This document shows, piece by piece, positions 6,387-15,541 of a stretch of 28,590 bases of DNA (within the stretch, counting starts at the first letter, position 1; the number at the start of each line of letters is the position of its first letter). A program made the position numbers and the translations under genes. The notes under the pieces are model-generated. The model ran no database searches and was not told the DNA's origin. It saw only the letters and a program-made list of their open reading frames with translations. The stretch spans positions 1 to 28,590 of the forward strand of contig JBGPKK010000046.1 of assembly GCA_041485905.1 (NCBI GenBank), in the 5' to 3' direction. The DNA comes from JAHFUI01 sp041485905. Lineage in GTDB: Bacteria > Acidobacteriota > Vicinamibacteria > Vicinamibacterales > CAVVIG01.

Positions 6387-7607
6387 ATGCCCACATTTGC
6401 TTATTCAGGACGTACGCGCGCCGGCCAGACCGTGAGCGGAGAGCGCGCCGCCGACACGATGGACGCGGCGGTCTCCGCGCTGCGGCGCGATCAGATCGTC
6501 GTCACGCGGATCACACCGGCCAAGGCGAAGGCCGAGGCGGTGGCGAAGCCGAAAAGCGGCAAGACCGGCAAGAAGGTCAAAGCGAAGAACCTGGCCGTGT
6601 TCGTGCGCCAGTTTTCCGTGATGATCGACGCGGGCCTGCCCCTGGTGCAGTGCCTCGACATTCTCGGCAGCCAGGAAGAGGACAAAAACTTCGCTTTCGT
6701 GATCCTGCAGACGCGGACCGACGTCGAATCGGGCGCCTCGCTCGCCGACGCCATGCGGAAGCATCCGAAGACGTTCGATCCGCTGTTCACGAACATGATC
6801 GCCGCCGGCGAGGCGGGCGGCATCCTCGACACGATTCTGAAACGGCTCGCCACCTATATCGAGAAGGCGGTCAAGCTGGCCGGGCAGGTGAAGTCGGCGA
6901 TGGTCTATCCGATCGCCGTCATCGTCATCGCGGGCGCCGTCGTCGGCGTCATTCTGTGGAAGGTGATTCCCACGTTTGCGGCGTTGTTCTCTGGCCTCGG
7001 CGCGGATTTGCCGCTGCCCACGCGCATCGTCATCGCGCTCAGCGACAACCTGGTCCGGTACTTTCCGTTCCTCTTCGTCGGCGTCGGCGCAATCGCGTAC
7101 GGCTTCCGCCAGTACTACGCGACCGTGAAAGGACGGCGCGTCGTCGACGCCACGGTACTGAAAATGCCGGTGCTCGGCAATATCATGCGGAAGATCGCCG
7201 TCGCGCGCTTCTGCCGCACGCTGTCGACGCTCATCAGCTCGGGCGTACCGATCCTTGACGGGCTGGAAATCACCGCGAAGACCGCCGGCAACGCGATCGT
7301 CGAGGACGCCATCATGGTCACGCGCAAGAGCATCGAGCGCGGCGAGACGATTTCCGTGCCGCTCAAGGACACGAAGGTGTTCCCGCCGATGGTGACGCAG
7401 ATGATCGGCGTCGGGGAGGCGACCGGCGCCCTCGACACGATGCTGGGCAAGATCGCGGACTTCTACGAGGAAGAAGTGGATACGGCGGTGGCAGGGCTGT
7501 TGACGCTCCTCGAGCCGATCATGATCGCCATCCTCGGCATCGTTGTCGGCGGCATCGTCATCGCGATGTATCTGCCGATCTTCGATCTGATTAGTAAGCT
7601 GACGTAG
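6387..7607 (+). CDS. pilC: Type IV pilus inner-membrane platform protein PilC
   Basis: 406-residue GspF/PilC-family protein that couples the PilB and PilT motors to the pilin subunits. Two GspF domains are visible, each with the conserved motif: first GASLADAMRKHPKTFDPLF and MIAAGEAGGILDTIL (about residues 118-150), then GETISVPLKDTKVFPPMV and MIGVGEATGALDTML (about residues 316-355). Three transmembrane helices follow the usual positions: about 172-194, 218-240 and 370-395. The N-terminus (PTFAYSGRTRAGQTVSGE) is typical of the family. The 30-base gap after pilT and five-base gap before pilS indicate one operon. Length is standard. Confidence 0.96.
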   Translation: MPTFAYSGRTRAGQTVSGERAADTMDAAVSALRRDQIVVTRITPAKAKAEAVAKPKSGKTGKKVKAKNLAVFVRQFSVMIDAGLPLVQCLDILGSQEEDKNFAFVILQTRTDVESGASLADAMRKHPKTFDPLFTNMIAAGEAGGILDTILKRLATYIEKAVKLAGQVKSAMVYPIAVIVIAGAVVGVILWKVIPTFAALFSGLGADLPLPTRIVIALSDNLVRYFPFLFVGVGAIAYGFRQYYATVKGRRVVDATVLKMPVLGNIMRKIAVARFCRTLSTLISSGVPILDGLEITAKTAGNAIVEDAIMVTRKSIERGETISVPLKDTKVFPPMVTQMIGVGEATGALDTMLGKIADFYEEEVDTAVAGLLTLLEPIMIAILGIVVGGIVIAMYLPIFDLISKLT

Positions 7608-7612
7608 AGGCC

Positions 7613-9267
7613 GTGTTCGATACCGAACTGAGACGGAAACTGGCCTGGCTGATTGCGATCCGCGCAATCCTCAGCACAATCCTGCTCGGGTCGGCGACGC
7701 TGATGCAGCTGAGCGCGCCGGGATCCTTTCCGATCGATCCATTTTTCTCGCTGATCGGGCTGACCTACGCGCTCACGATCTTCTACGCGGCGACGCTGCG
7801 ATACGTCGATCGGTTCAGGTGGCTGGTCGATCTGCAACTCGCCGGCGATGCGTTGATCGTGTCGGCGTTCATCTACCTGACCGGCGGCGTGGCGAGCTAC
7901 TTTTCGCTGGTGTACGTGCTGCCCATTGTCGCGGCGAGCACGGTGCAGTTCCGGCGCGGCGGCCTGCTCGTCGCCACGTTCAGCACGGTCCTGTACGTCG
8001 GCCTGGTCCTGGGACAGTACACGGTCGGCGATGTGCTTCTGCAGCCAAGGTCGGGCATGCCGTCGGTCGTGCTGCCGCCACGGATCTTGGCGCAGTACAC
8101 CGTCGCCCTGAATGTCTTCAGCTTTTTTGCCGTCGCCCTGCTCAGCGGCTCGTTGGCCGAAGAAGTCCGGACGACCGGCGCGCGTCTGGTGCGGGCGTCG
8201 ACGGAAATCGCCGGACTGCAGGCGCTCAATCAGTACGTCATTGACAGCCTGCCGAGCGGGCTGGTTACAACCGATCCGCAGCAGCGCATCCTCACATTCA
8301 ATCGCGCCGCCGAGCTCATCACGGGCGTGGAGTCGCCGGCCGCGCTCGGACGGCCGATTGGCGACGTGCTGCAGCTGCCCGCATCGGTGCTCAAGGTGCT
8401 CAACGACGATCTGCCCAACGAGGCGCGGCGTCTCGAGTTCTTCTATCGTATGGGCGATGGCCGCGGCGAGATCGAACTGGGTTTGAGCGCCACGCACCTG
8501 GAGACGCCCTGCGGGCGCGCGGGCTTTCTCTTCAGCTTTCAGGACGTGACCAAGATCAAGAAGCTCGCTCGTGACGCGTCGCTCCAGCAGCGGCTGGCCG
8601 CGGTGGGCGAGATGGCCGCCGGCATCGCGCACGAGATCCGCAACCCGCTCGCCTCGATGTCGGGGTCGATCCAGATCCTGCGCCAGGAACTGCCGCTCAG
8701 CCTCGAGCAGGAGCAGCTGATGGACATCGTGCTGCGCGAGTCCGAGCGCCTGAACAACACCATTCGCTCGTTTCTGGCCTACGCGCGGCCGCAGCGTTTT
8801 GCCATCGCGCGGCTCGATGTGCGCCGCGCGCTCAGCGACGCGGCGCTGCTCCTGCGCAACAGCTCCGATGTGAACGAGCGGCACGTGATCGACGTCGACG
8901 TGCCGCCGCACGAGCTGTGGTACGAGGCCGACGAGGATCAGATCAAGCAGATCGTCTGGAATCTCGCCACCAACGGGATCCGCGCGATGCCCGACGGGGG
9001 ACGCCTGCGGCTGACTGTGGCCTCCGAGCCGGTCTCCCGGGGCGTGGTGATCAAAGTGCAAGACGAAGGCATCGGCATTCCCTCGACGGAGCTGGACGGC
9101 CTGTTCCAACCGTTTCACGGCACGTTCGCCAAAGGCAGCGGCCTCGGGCTCGCCATCGTTCACCGCATCGTCAGCGACTACAACGGCGAGATCCAGGTCA
9201 GCTCGCAGCCGGGCCAGGGCACGACCGTCTCGGTTCGCCTGCCGGCGCAGCGGTCCCTGGCCACGAC

Positions 9268-9271
<4 letters not shown>
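7613..9271 (+). CDS. pilS: Membrane-bound sensor histidine kinase PilS
   Basis: 552-residue kinase, the partner of PilR. About six hydrophobic segments fill residues 10-195, matching the polytopic sensor of PilS, which in Pseudomonas senses PilA in the membrane. A PAS domain follows (about 205-320; YVIDSLPSGLVTTDPQQRI), then HisKA with His340 in GIAHEIRNPLASMSGS. The ATPase domain holds N-box NLATNGIRAMPDG, G1-box DEGIGIP and G2-box KGSGLGLAIVHRI. GTG is chosen at 7613 because it lies five bases after the pilC stop and no better start precedes the first helix. It overlaps pilR by four bases (ATGA), giving a coupled pair. Longer than average for a kinase because of the membrane region. Confidence 0.93.
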
Positions 9272-10683
<1,412 letters not shown>

Positions 10684-10740
10684 TGACATTCCCTGTCGGC
10701 GAGGGGCGACAATAATTGTCAGTCTGACGAGAGTCATGAC
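10684..10740 (+). promoter_or_regulatory. Candidate PilR-binding (enhancer) cluster upstream of pilA
   Basis: This 57-base stretch between pilR and pilA holds several GACA/TGTC half-sites: TGACA (10684-10688), CTGTC (10693-10697), the palindrome GACAATAATTGTC (10708-10720), TGAC (10725-10728) and GTCATGAC (10733-10740). Pseudomonas PilR is known to bind TGTC-type half-sites upstream of pilA. The distance to the sigma-54 promoter (about 75-130 bases) suits an activator that loops DNA. Binding is inferred. Confidence 0.55.
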
Positions 10741-10776
10741 GGGACCAGCCGAACGCTATTATTTTAAGTCATTATT

Positions 10777-10789
10777 TTTCAATAGTTTA
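10777..10789 (+). promoter_or_regulatory. IHF-like site in the pilA upstream region
   Basis: TTTCAATAGTTTA differs from the IHF consensus (WATCAA-N4-TTR) at one fixed position. It sits within an AT-rich patch (10757-10803), between the candidate PilR sites and the sigma-54 promoter, where DNA bending is expected. A chance match in AT-rich DNA is possible. Confidence 0.35.
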
Positions 10790-10815
10790 TGAAAACGAAT
10801 CGAGAAGATGAGGGT

Positions 10816-10831
10816 TGGCATTGCCATTGCT
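10816..10831 (+). promoter_or_regulatory. Sigma-54 promoter of pilA
   Basis: TGGCATTGCCATTGCT has GG (10817-10818), exactly ten bases, then GC (10829-10830). This matches the -24/-12 consensus TGGCAYR-N4-TTGCW at nearly every position. Transcription would start near 10842, leaving a leader of about 50 bases before the pilA ATG at 10893, which has AAGGAG at 10881-10886. The NtrC-type PilR gene next door supports it. Confidence 0.82.
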
Positions 10832-10892
10832 TCAGTGGGTGACACATCCCCAAAACCGGGGCACTGGTCATCGCCTTTCGAAGGAGAAAGCA

Positions 10893-11429
10893 ATGAAGAT
10901 TCGGACTGCCAAAGGATTCACCCTCATCGAGCTGCTGATCGTCGTAGCGATTATCGGCATCATCGCGGCCATCGCGATTCCGGGCCTGCTCCGCGCCCGC
11001 ATGGCGGGCAACGAGGCGTCGGGCATCGGCTCGCTGCGAGCCATCAACAGCGGCGAGGCGGCCTACTCCTCGAGCTGCGCCGCCGGCGGCTACGCCACCG
11101 ACCTCGCGGACCTCGTGAAGGCTCCGGCCTCAGGCGGCCAGGGCTTCATCAGCCCCGACCTGAATGTCAACGGCGTGACGAAGAGCGGCTACAACGTCAC
11201 GCTCGCGAAGGACCTGACTGCCGGCGGCCAGGCGATCGGTATCCCGGCGGATGTCTGCAACACCACGCAGTCGTGGAGCTCCTACTACGGGGGCGCGGTC
11301 CCGGTGACGATCAACGGCACCGGCACGCGCTACTTCGCGAGCGATACGCGCGGCACGATCTTCCAGGACACGGCCGCGGCGGTTGGGAACCCGATCACCG
11401 TCGCCGGCACGGTCAAGCCGGTTCAGTAG
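10893..11429 (+). CDS. pilA: Major type IV pilin PilA
   Basis: 178-residue prepilin. The leader MKIRTAKG is cut by PilD before Phe9, exposing a mature end FTLIELLIVVAIIGIIAAIA with Glu5, the residue needed for assembly, and the long hydrophobic helix. The globular part starts with RARMAGNEASGIGSLRAINS and is about 120 residues. It has two cysteines (precursor C62 and C122), which may form a disulfide, and a C-terminal region rich in Gly, Thr and Val. I chose the ATG at 10893 because AAGGAG lies six bases upstream and the leader then has the expected length; an in-frame extension upstream overlaps the promoter. The gene is flanked by a sigma-54 promoter and a strong terminator, so it forms a single-gene transcript. 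Confidence 0.97.
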   Translation: MKIRTAKGFTLIELLIVVAIIGIIAAIAIPGLLRARMAGNEASGIGSLRAINSGEAAYSSSCAAGGYATDLADLVKAPASGGQGFISPDLNVNGVTKSGYNVTLAKDLTAGGQAIGIPADVCNTTQSWSSYYGGAVPVTINGTGTRYFASDTRGTIFQDTAAAVGNPITVAGTVKPVQ

Positions 11430-11442
11430 TTCGACCGACGAC

Positions 11443-11482
11443 CGAAGGGAGGCGCCTCTGTGGCGCCTCCCTTCGTCGTTTT
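11443..11482 (+). terminator. Rho-independent terminator after pilA
   Basis: A perfect 14-base-pair hairpin: CGAAGGGAGGCGCC (11443-11456), loop TCTGT, then GGCGCCTCCCTTCG (11462-11475). TCGTTTTC follows, a short T-tract. It starts 14 bases after the pilA stop and separates pilA from the downstream genes, fitting a highly expressed single-gene unit. Confidence 0.9.
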
Positions 11483-11491
11483 CAGCCCCGC

Positions 11492-11520
11492 TTGACGCCG
11501 GGGCCCGCCTCAGTTACAAC
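11492..11520 (+). promoter_or_regulatory. Sigma-70 promoter before the VKOR-DsbA gene
   Basis: TTGACG (11492-11497), 17 bases and TACAAC (11515-11520) form a good promoter just after the pilA terminator. The start point would be near 11527, only about six bases before the ATG at 11533, and no Shine-Dalgarno sequence is visible, so the message may be leaderless. It would drive the block of pilus-accessory genes downstream. Confidence 0.5.
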
Positions 11521-11532
11521 TCGTATCGATCC

Positions 11533-12729
11533 ATGAGTCACCGTGCGGCTTTCCTGGCGCTCACGTGCGCGATCATCGGTCTCGGCGCTTCGGCCGCGGC
11601 CGCCTACACCCACTATCACATCCTCTACGACCCCTCGTATCGGAGCTTCTGCGACGTCAACGAGACGATTAGCTGCACGCAGGTCTATCTGAGCCGGTTC
11701 AGCACGGTCCGTGGCATCCCGGTCGCTGTCTTCGGCGCGATCTGGTTCGCCGCGGCGGCGCTCCTGACGACGACCGGACTGGTAGGGGCCGGAGACGTGC
11801 GCGTGAGCATGCCGGGGTATCTGTTCGCCGCGTCGACGCTCGCCCTCGCGGTGGTGCTGTATTTCGAATACGTGTCCTTCGTCGTGTTGAAAGCCGTCTG
11901 TATCCTCTGTCTCACCATGGCCGCCGCGGTGATTGGACTCTTTTTCCTCTCCGGCGCGACCACCCCATTTCCTATGACTACACTGCCTCGCCGCGCCGCG
12001 CGCGATCTCCGCGCATTCGTCTCGAGCCCCGTCGCCATCGTCGTCGCGGTGCTGTTTCTGGCAGGCGCGGCCTCGACGCTCGCCTTCTTCCCGCGGGAGG
12101 CCGCCCTCATCGCGCGAACGCCGCCGCCGCAGGCTCCGCCGCCGACCCAGTCGCAGCAGTCGGAATTCGAGCGCTTCATGACCGCGACGCCGCGCGTGCC
12201 GATCGTGGTCCCGCGGGAAGGCGCCAAGGTCCTGATCGTCAAGTTCAATGATTTCCAGTGTCCGCCGTGCCGCAATTCACACATGGCGTACAAGCCGATT
12301 CTCGCGAAATTCGCGATGGAGCACCCGGGCGAAGTGCGCTATGTGCTGAAGGACTACCCGCTCGACGCGGCGTGCAACGCGAACATCACCAGCACGATCC
12401 ATCCGTCGGCGTGCGCAGCCGCCGTGGCGGTCCGCCTGGCGCGCGCACACAACCGCGAGGAGGCGATGATCGAGTGGATCTTCGCCAATCAGCCGATGCT
12501 GACGCCCGAGCTCGTCACACAGGGCGCACGCGACGTGGGACAGGTGACGGACTTCGAGGCGAAATACGCGGCGACGCTTGAGCTCGTCAAGAGCGACATC
12601 GCACTGGGCAAACAACTTGGCGTCAGCGCCACGCCCACCTTTTTCATCAACGGCCTCAAGGTCGACGGGGGGCTGCCCCCGCAGTACTTCCAGCAGGCGA
12701 TCGAGTACGAGCTGACCCACGCGAAGTAA
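11533..12729 (+). CDS. VKOR-DsbA fusion protein (disulfide bond formation)
   Basis: 398-residue fusion of an integral-membrane vitamin K epoxide reductase domain with a periplasmic thioredoxin-fold domain. The VKOR half has four hydrophobic segments within residues 1-145, the loop cysteines C40 and C48 (FCDVNETISC), and the quinone-side CILC pair C123/C126. A fifth helix (about 165-185) and a proline-rich linker lead to the DsbA-like half with CPPC at C243-C246 (NDFQCPPCRNS) and a cis-proline in SATPTFFING. VKOR passes electrons from the thioredoxin domain to quinone, so one chain can both make disulfides and be reoxidised. Two more cysteines (CNANITSTIHPSAC) are in the helical insertion. Sited after pilA and overlapping the ABC ATPase start by one base (TAATG), it probably acts on pilins. 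The ATG at 11533 starts directly before the first helix. Confidence 0.92.
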   Translation: MSHRAAFLALTCAIIGLGASAAAAYTHYHILYDPSYRSFCDVNETISCTQVYLSRFSTVRGIPVAVFGAIWFAAAALLTTTGLVGAGDVRVSMPGYLFAASTLALAVVLYFEYVSFVVLKAVCILCLTMAAAVIGLFFLSGATTPFPMTTLPRRAARDLRAFVSSPVAIVVAVLFLAGAASTLAFFPREAALIARTPPPQAPPPTQSQQSEFERFMTATPRVPIVVPREGAKVLIVKFNDFQCPPCRNSHMAYKPILAKFAMEHPGEVRYVLKDYPLDAACNANITSTIHPSACAAAVAVRLARAHNREEAMIEWIFANQPMLTPELVTQGARDVGQVTDFEAKYAATLELVKSDIALGKQLGVSATPTFFINGLKVDGGLPPQYFQQAIEYELTHAK

Positions 12730-13775
12730 TGCCCGCCCTTGCGACCTGCGAGCTGACGAAAGATTACGCCGTCGGGTTCTGGCGCAAACGTCCGTACCGT
12801 GCCCTCGATCAGCTGACGCTCGCCGTCGAGCCGGGAGAGGTCTTCGGCTTTCTCGGTCCCAACGGCGCGGGGAAGACCACTACGCTGAAGCTGCTCATGC
12901 AGCTCGTGTTTCCGACCTCGGGGCGCGCAGAGATTCTGGGCCGTCCGCTCGGCGACCTCGACGTCAAGCGGCGCATCGGGTACCTTCCGGAGAATCCGTA
13001 CTTTTACGACTACCTGACCGCTGAAGAGCTGCTCACCTACTTCGCCTCGCTGTTCGGCTATCGCGGAGCCGAGCGGCGCGAGCGCGCGTCGCGTCTGCTC
13101 GACGAGGTCGGCCTGGGCGCCGAACGCCGTCTGCAGTTGAGAAAATTTTCGAAAGGCATGCTCCAGCGCGTGGGCATCGCGCAGGCGCTGATCAACGATC
13201 CCGACCTGGTCATTCTCGACGAGCCGATGTCCGGCCTCGACCCGCTCGGACGCCGCGAGGTGTGCGCGCTCATCCTGCGCCTGCGGGACCGCGGATGCAC
13301 GGTGTTCTTCAGTTCGCACGTCCTGAGCGACGCCGAAGCGTTGTGCACCCGCGTCGCCATTCTCGCCAAGGGCCGCCTCGTCGCCAGCGGGCGCCTGACT
13401 GAGATGCTCGCGTTTCAGGCGCGCGGCTGGGAGCTCGTCATGGCCAATGTCAGCGACTCGTCGGTCGCCGCGCTCGGGTCGCGCGTCGGCCGCGCGGTCC
13501 GCATCGGAGAGGGACGGTACGCGTTCGAGCTGCCGGTCGATCCGCCGCCGGAGCAGCTGGTCGCTCACCTGACCGCCGAAGGCGCACGCCTCATCTCGCT
13601 CAATCCGTTTCGCGAAACGCTCGAAGACTTCTTCGTCAAGCAGGTCTCGACGCCAGAGGCGCAGGCGCCGCGTCGCAGGGTCGACAGCCGAGGCCGAGAG
13701 TCTACGCTCGAGGCCGAGGACCGCGAAGTTCGGCCAGCGAGTGGGGGTGGGGCCCCGCGAGAAGTTGAAAAATGA
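12729..13775 (+). CDS. pilH: Pilus-associated ABC transporter ATPase (PilH-like)
   Basis: 348-residue ATPase of an ABC-2-type exporter. Visible motifs are Walker A GPNGAGKT at 43-50, Q-loop YLPENPYFYDYLT, signature FSKGM at 140-144 (in place of LSGGQ), Walker B LVILDEP with D164-E165, D-loop SGLDP and H-loop SSHVLSDAE. The C-terminal part (about 220-310) is the regulatory extension common to this group. The last 40 residues are low-complexity and charged. The permease gene follows, overlapping by ATGA. In Myxococcus xanthus, PilH and PilI form an ABC transporter encoded in the pil cluster and required for pilus biogenesis; position next to pilA and pilD fits, but the substrate is unknown. The symbol rests on context. 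Confidence 0.85.
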   Translation: MPALATCELTKDYAVGFWRKRPYRALDQLTLAVEPGEVFGFLGPNGAGKTTTLKLLMQLVFPTSGRAEILGRPLGDLDVKRRIGYLPENPYFYDYLTAEELLTYFASLFGYRGAERRERASRLLDEVGLGAERRLQLRKFSKGMLQRVGIAQALINDPDLVILDEPMSGLDPLGRREVCALILRLRDRGCTVFFSSHVLSDAEALCTRVAILAKGRLVASGRLTEMLAFQARGWELVMANVSDSSVAALGSRVGRAVRIGEGRYAFELPVDPPPEQLVAHLTAEGARLISLNPFRETLEDFFVKQVSTPEAQAPRRRVDSRGRESTLEAEDREVRPASGGGAPREVEK

Positions 13776-14578
13776 ACGCCACCGCCGCGATTGCCCTCAA
13801 CGTCTTCCGTGAATCGGTGCGCGACAAGGTCCTCTACAATCTCGTGCTCTTCGCCATCCTGATGATCGGCGCGTCGTATTTCATCGGCCAGCTCACCGCC
13901 GGGCAGGACGTCAAGATCATCAAAGACCTCGGTCTCTCGGCGACGTCGGTCTTCGGCCTGTTCATCGCGGTGTTCATCGGCATCGGACTCGTCTCCAAGG
14001 AAGTAGAGCGGCGGAGCGTCTACAGCCTGCTCGCGAAACCGATTCATCGGTATCAGATGATTGCGGGCAAATATGCCGGGCTCTCGCTGACCCTCACCGT
14101 CAACATCGCGATCATGGCGGCGGCGCTCTATGGCGTCCTCGCGTACCTGGGGTGGGGCGTGCCCGCCGACGTGCAGAAGGCCTGGGACGCGCCCGCCCTC
14201 GATCCGGCGATGCTGAAGGCCCTCGTGCTCATTCTGATCGAGCTGATGGTCGTCACCGCGCTCGCCCTCTTCTTCTCGACATTTTCGACGCCGATGCTGT
14301 CGGCCGCCTTCACCTTCGCGCTCTTCATCGTCGGGCATTTCAGCACCGACCTGCGCAACTTCCAGCAGGTCGTCGATTCGCCGGCTGCGGCGAAGCTGGC
14401 GCGGGGACTGTACTGGGTGCTGCCGAACCTGGCGCAGTTCGACGTCAAGGCGCAAGTCGTTCACGCGCAGCCCGTCCCGCTCGGGTATATGGCGCTCACG
14501 ATCGCCTACGCGGCCCTCTACATCGCGGTCCTGCTCGTGGCCGCCATGGTCATTTTTTCCCGTCGCGATTTCAAGTAA
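13772..14578 (+). CDS. pilI: ABC-2-type permease of the pilus cluster (PilI-like)
   Basis: 268-residue multi-pass membrane protein, partner of the ATPase it overlaps by four bases (ATGA). It has about six hydrophobic segments: near 22-42, 62-78, 100-125, 145-175, 180-195 and 230-258. The N-terminal ALNVFRESVRDKVLYNLVLFA and the cytoplasmic EVERRSVYSLLAKPIHRYQMIAGKY stretch, a coupling-helix region, are typical of ABC-2 permeases. It ends SRRDFK. Together with the ATPase it could export a component or maintain pilus assembly, as for Myxococcus PilHI. The next gene starts at the base after its stop, so the transporter and the TPR-like protein are probably one unit. Confidence 0.85.
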   Translation: MNATAAIALNVFRESVRDKVLYNLVLFAILMIGASYFIGQLTAGQDVKIIKDLGLSATSVFGLFIAVFIGIGLVSKEVERRSVYSLLAKPIHRYQMIAGKYAGLSLTLTVNIAIMAAALYGVLAYLGWGVPADVQKAWDAPALDPAMLKALVLILIELMVVTALALFFSTFSTPMLSAAFTFALFIVGHFSTDLRNFQQVVDSPAAAKLARGLYWVLPNLAQFDVKAQVVHAQPVPLGYMALTIAYAALYIAVLLVAAMVIFSRRDFK

Positions 14579-15541
14579 GTGGCCCGCGATTTTGTCAAGC
14601 TCGCCGCGGCGATCGCTCTGGCTGTCGCGCTGATGGCCGCCGCGGTCCAGGTGCAGGCGGTGCGCGAACGGACCTATCCGCCGAGTGAAGACGCCGACGC
14701 CGCGCTCTACGTCACCTCCGGCACGGCGGTCCGCCGGCTGTCGCTCGCCTATTCAGCACTGGCGGCGGACATGTATTGGATCCGCGCGATTCAATACTAC
14801 GGCGGCACGAAGAGCCGGCTGCCGCCGGACTGGCCGCAACTGGCGCCGCCGCCGATGCTGGCGGCCGATCCCTCCGCCGCCTACCCGCTGCTGTTTCCGC
14901 TGCTCGATCTGACGACGTCGCTGGATCCGCGCTTCAACGTCGCGTACCGCTTCGGCGCGATCTTTCTGGCCGAGCCGTATCCGAACGGGCCCGGGCGTCC
15001 CGATCTGGCCGTCGCGCTCCTCGAAAAGGGTTTACGCGAACGAGCCGATAAATGGGAGTACATGCAGGACATCGGCTTCGTGCACTACTGGTATTCGCAC
15101 GATTACCGCGCCGCCGCCGCATGGTTCGAGAAAGCCGGCCGCGTGCCGGGCGCGCCGTGGTGGCTCAAGTCGCTGGCGGCGACGACGCTGGCGCGGGGCG
15201 GCGATCGCCAATCCTCGCGCCAGATGTGGGCCGCCATTCGCCAGTCCGCCGAAATCGACTGGCTGAGGCAGGATGCCGAGAGGCGCCTGCTGCAGTTGCG
15301 CGCGCTCGACGACATCGATCGGCTCCAGCCGCAACTGTCGGAATTCCTCAGACGGACGTCACAGCGGACGACGACGTGGCAGGCGCTCACGCGAGCGCGT
15401 GTCGTGCCCGGCATCATGGTCGATCCGCGCGGGACGCCGTACGAGTTGACCTCGGACGGTCTCGTCCGGGTGTCGCCATCATCGCCGCTCTGGCCGCTTC
15501 CCGAGGAACCTCAGAACGTTCGCCCGCGGCCGCCGGCATGA
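14579..15541 (+). CDS. Membrane-anchored TPR-like protein of the pilus cluster
   Basis: 320 residues. One N-terminal hydrophobic helix (about 7-27) anchors a periplasmic domain. The region 90-250 reads as helical pairs with TPR-like spacing, such as PDLAVALLEKGLRERADKWEYMQDIGF and DYRAAAAWFEKAGRVPGAPWWLKSLAA. An aromatic-rich motif (MYWIRAIQYYGG) precedes it. The GTG start immediately follows the permease stop (TAAGTG), and the stop overlaps pilD by ATGA, so it is embedded in the operon. M. xanthus has PilG near pilH and pilI as a third component of that system; this protein could play the same part, but I see no motif that proves it. No enzymatic site is visible. It probably aids assembly of the transporter or pilus complex. 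Confidence 0.72.
   Translation: MARDFVKLAAAIALAVALMAAAVQVQAVRERTYPPSEDADAALYVTSGTAVRRLSLAYSALAADMYWIRAIQYYGGTKSRLPPDWPQLAPPPMLAADPSAAYPLLFPLLDLTTSLDPRFNVAYRFGAIFLAEPYPNGPGRPDLAVALLEKGLRERADKWEYMQDIGFVHYWYSHDYRAAAAWFEKAGRVPGAPWWLKSLAATTLARGGDRQSSRQMWAAIRQSAEIDWLRQDAERRLLQLRALDDIDRLQPQLSEFLRRTSQRTTTWQALTRARVVPGIMVDPRGTPYELTSDGLVRVSPSSPLWPLPEEPQNVRPRPPA

Noticed and set aside
7463..9163. 566-codon open frame on the minus strand opposite pilS
   Set aside because: Arg/Gln/Asp-rich composition and complete overlap with a clear kinase gene mark it as a shadow frame.
10815..10892. In-frame upstream extension of pilA
   Set aside because: It would overlap the sigma-54 promoter and place 26 residues before the MKIRTAKG leader; the ATG at 10893 has its own AAGGAG.
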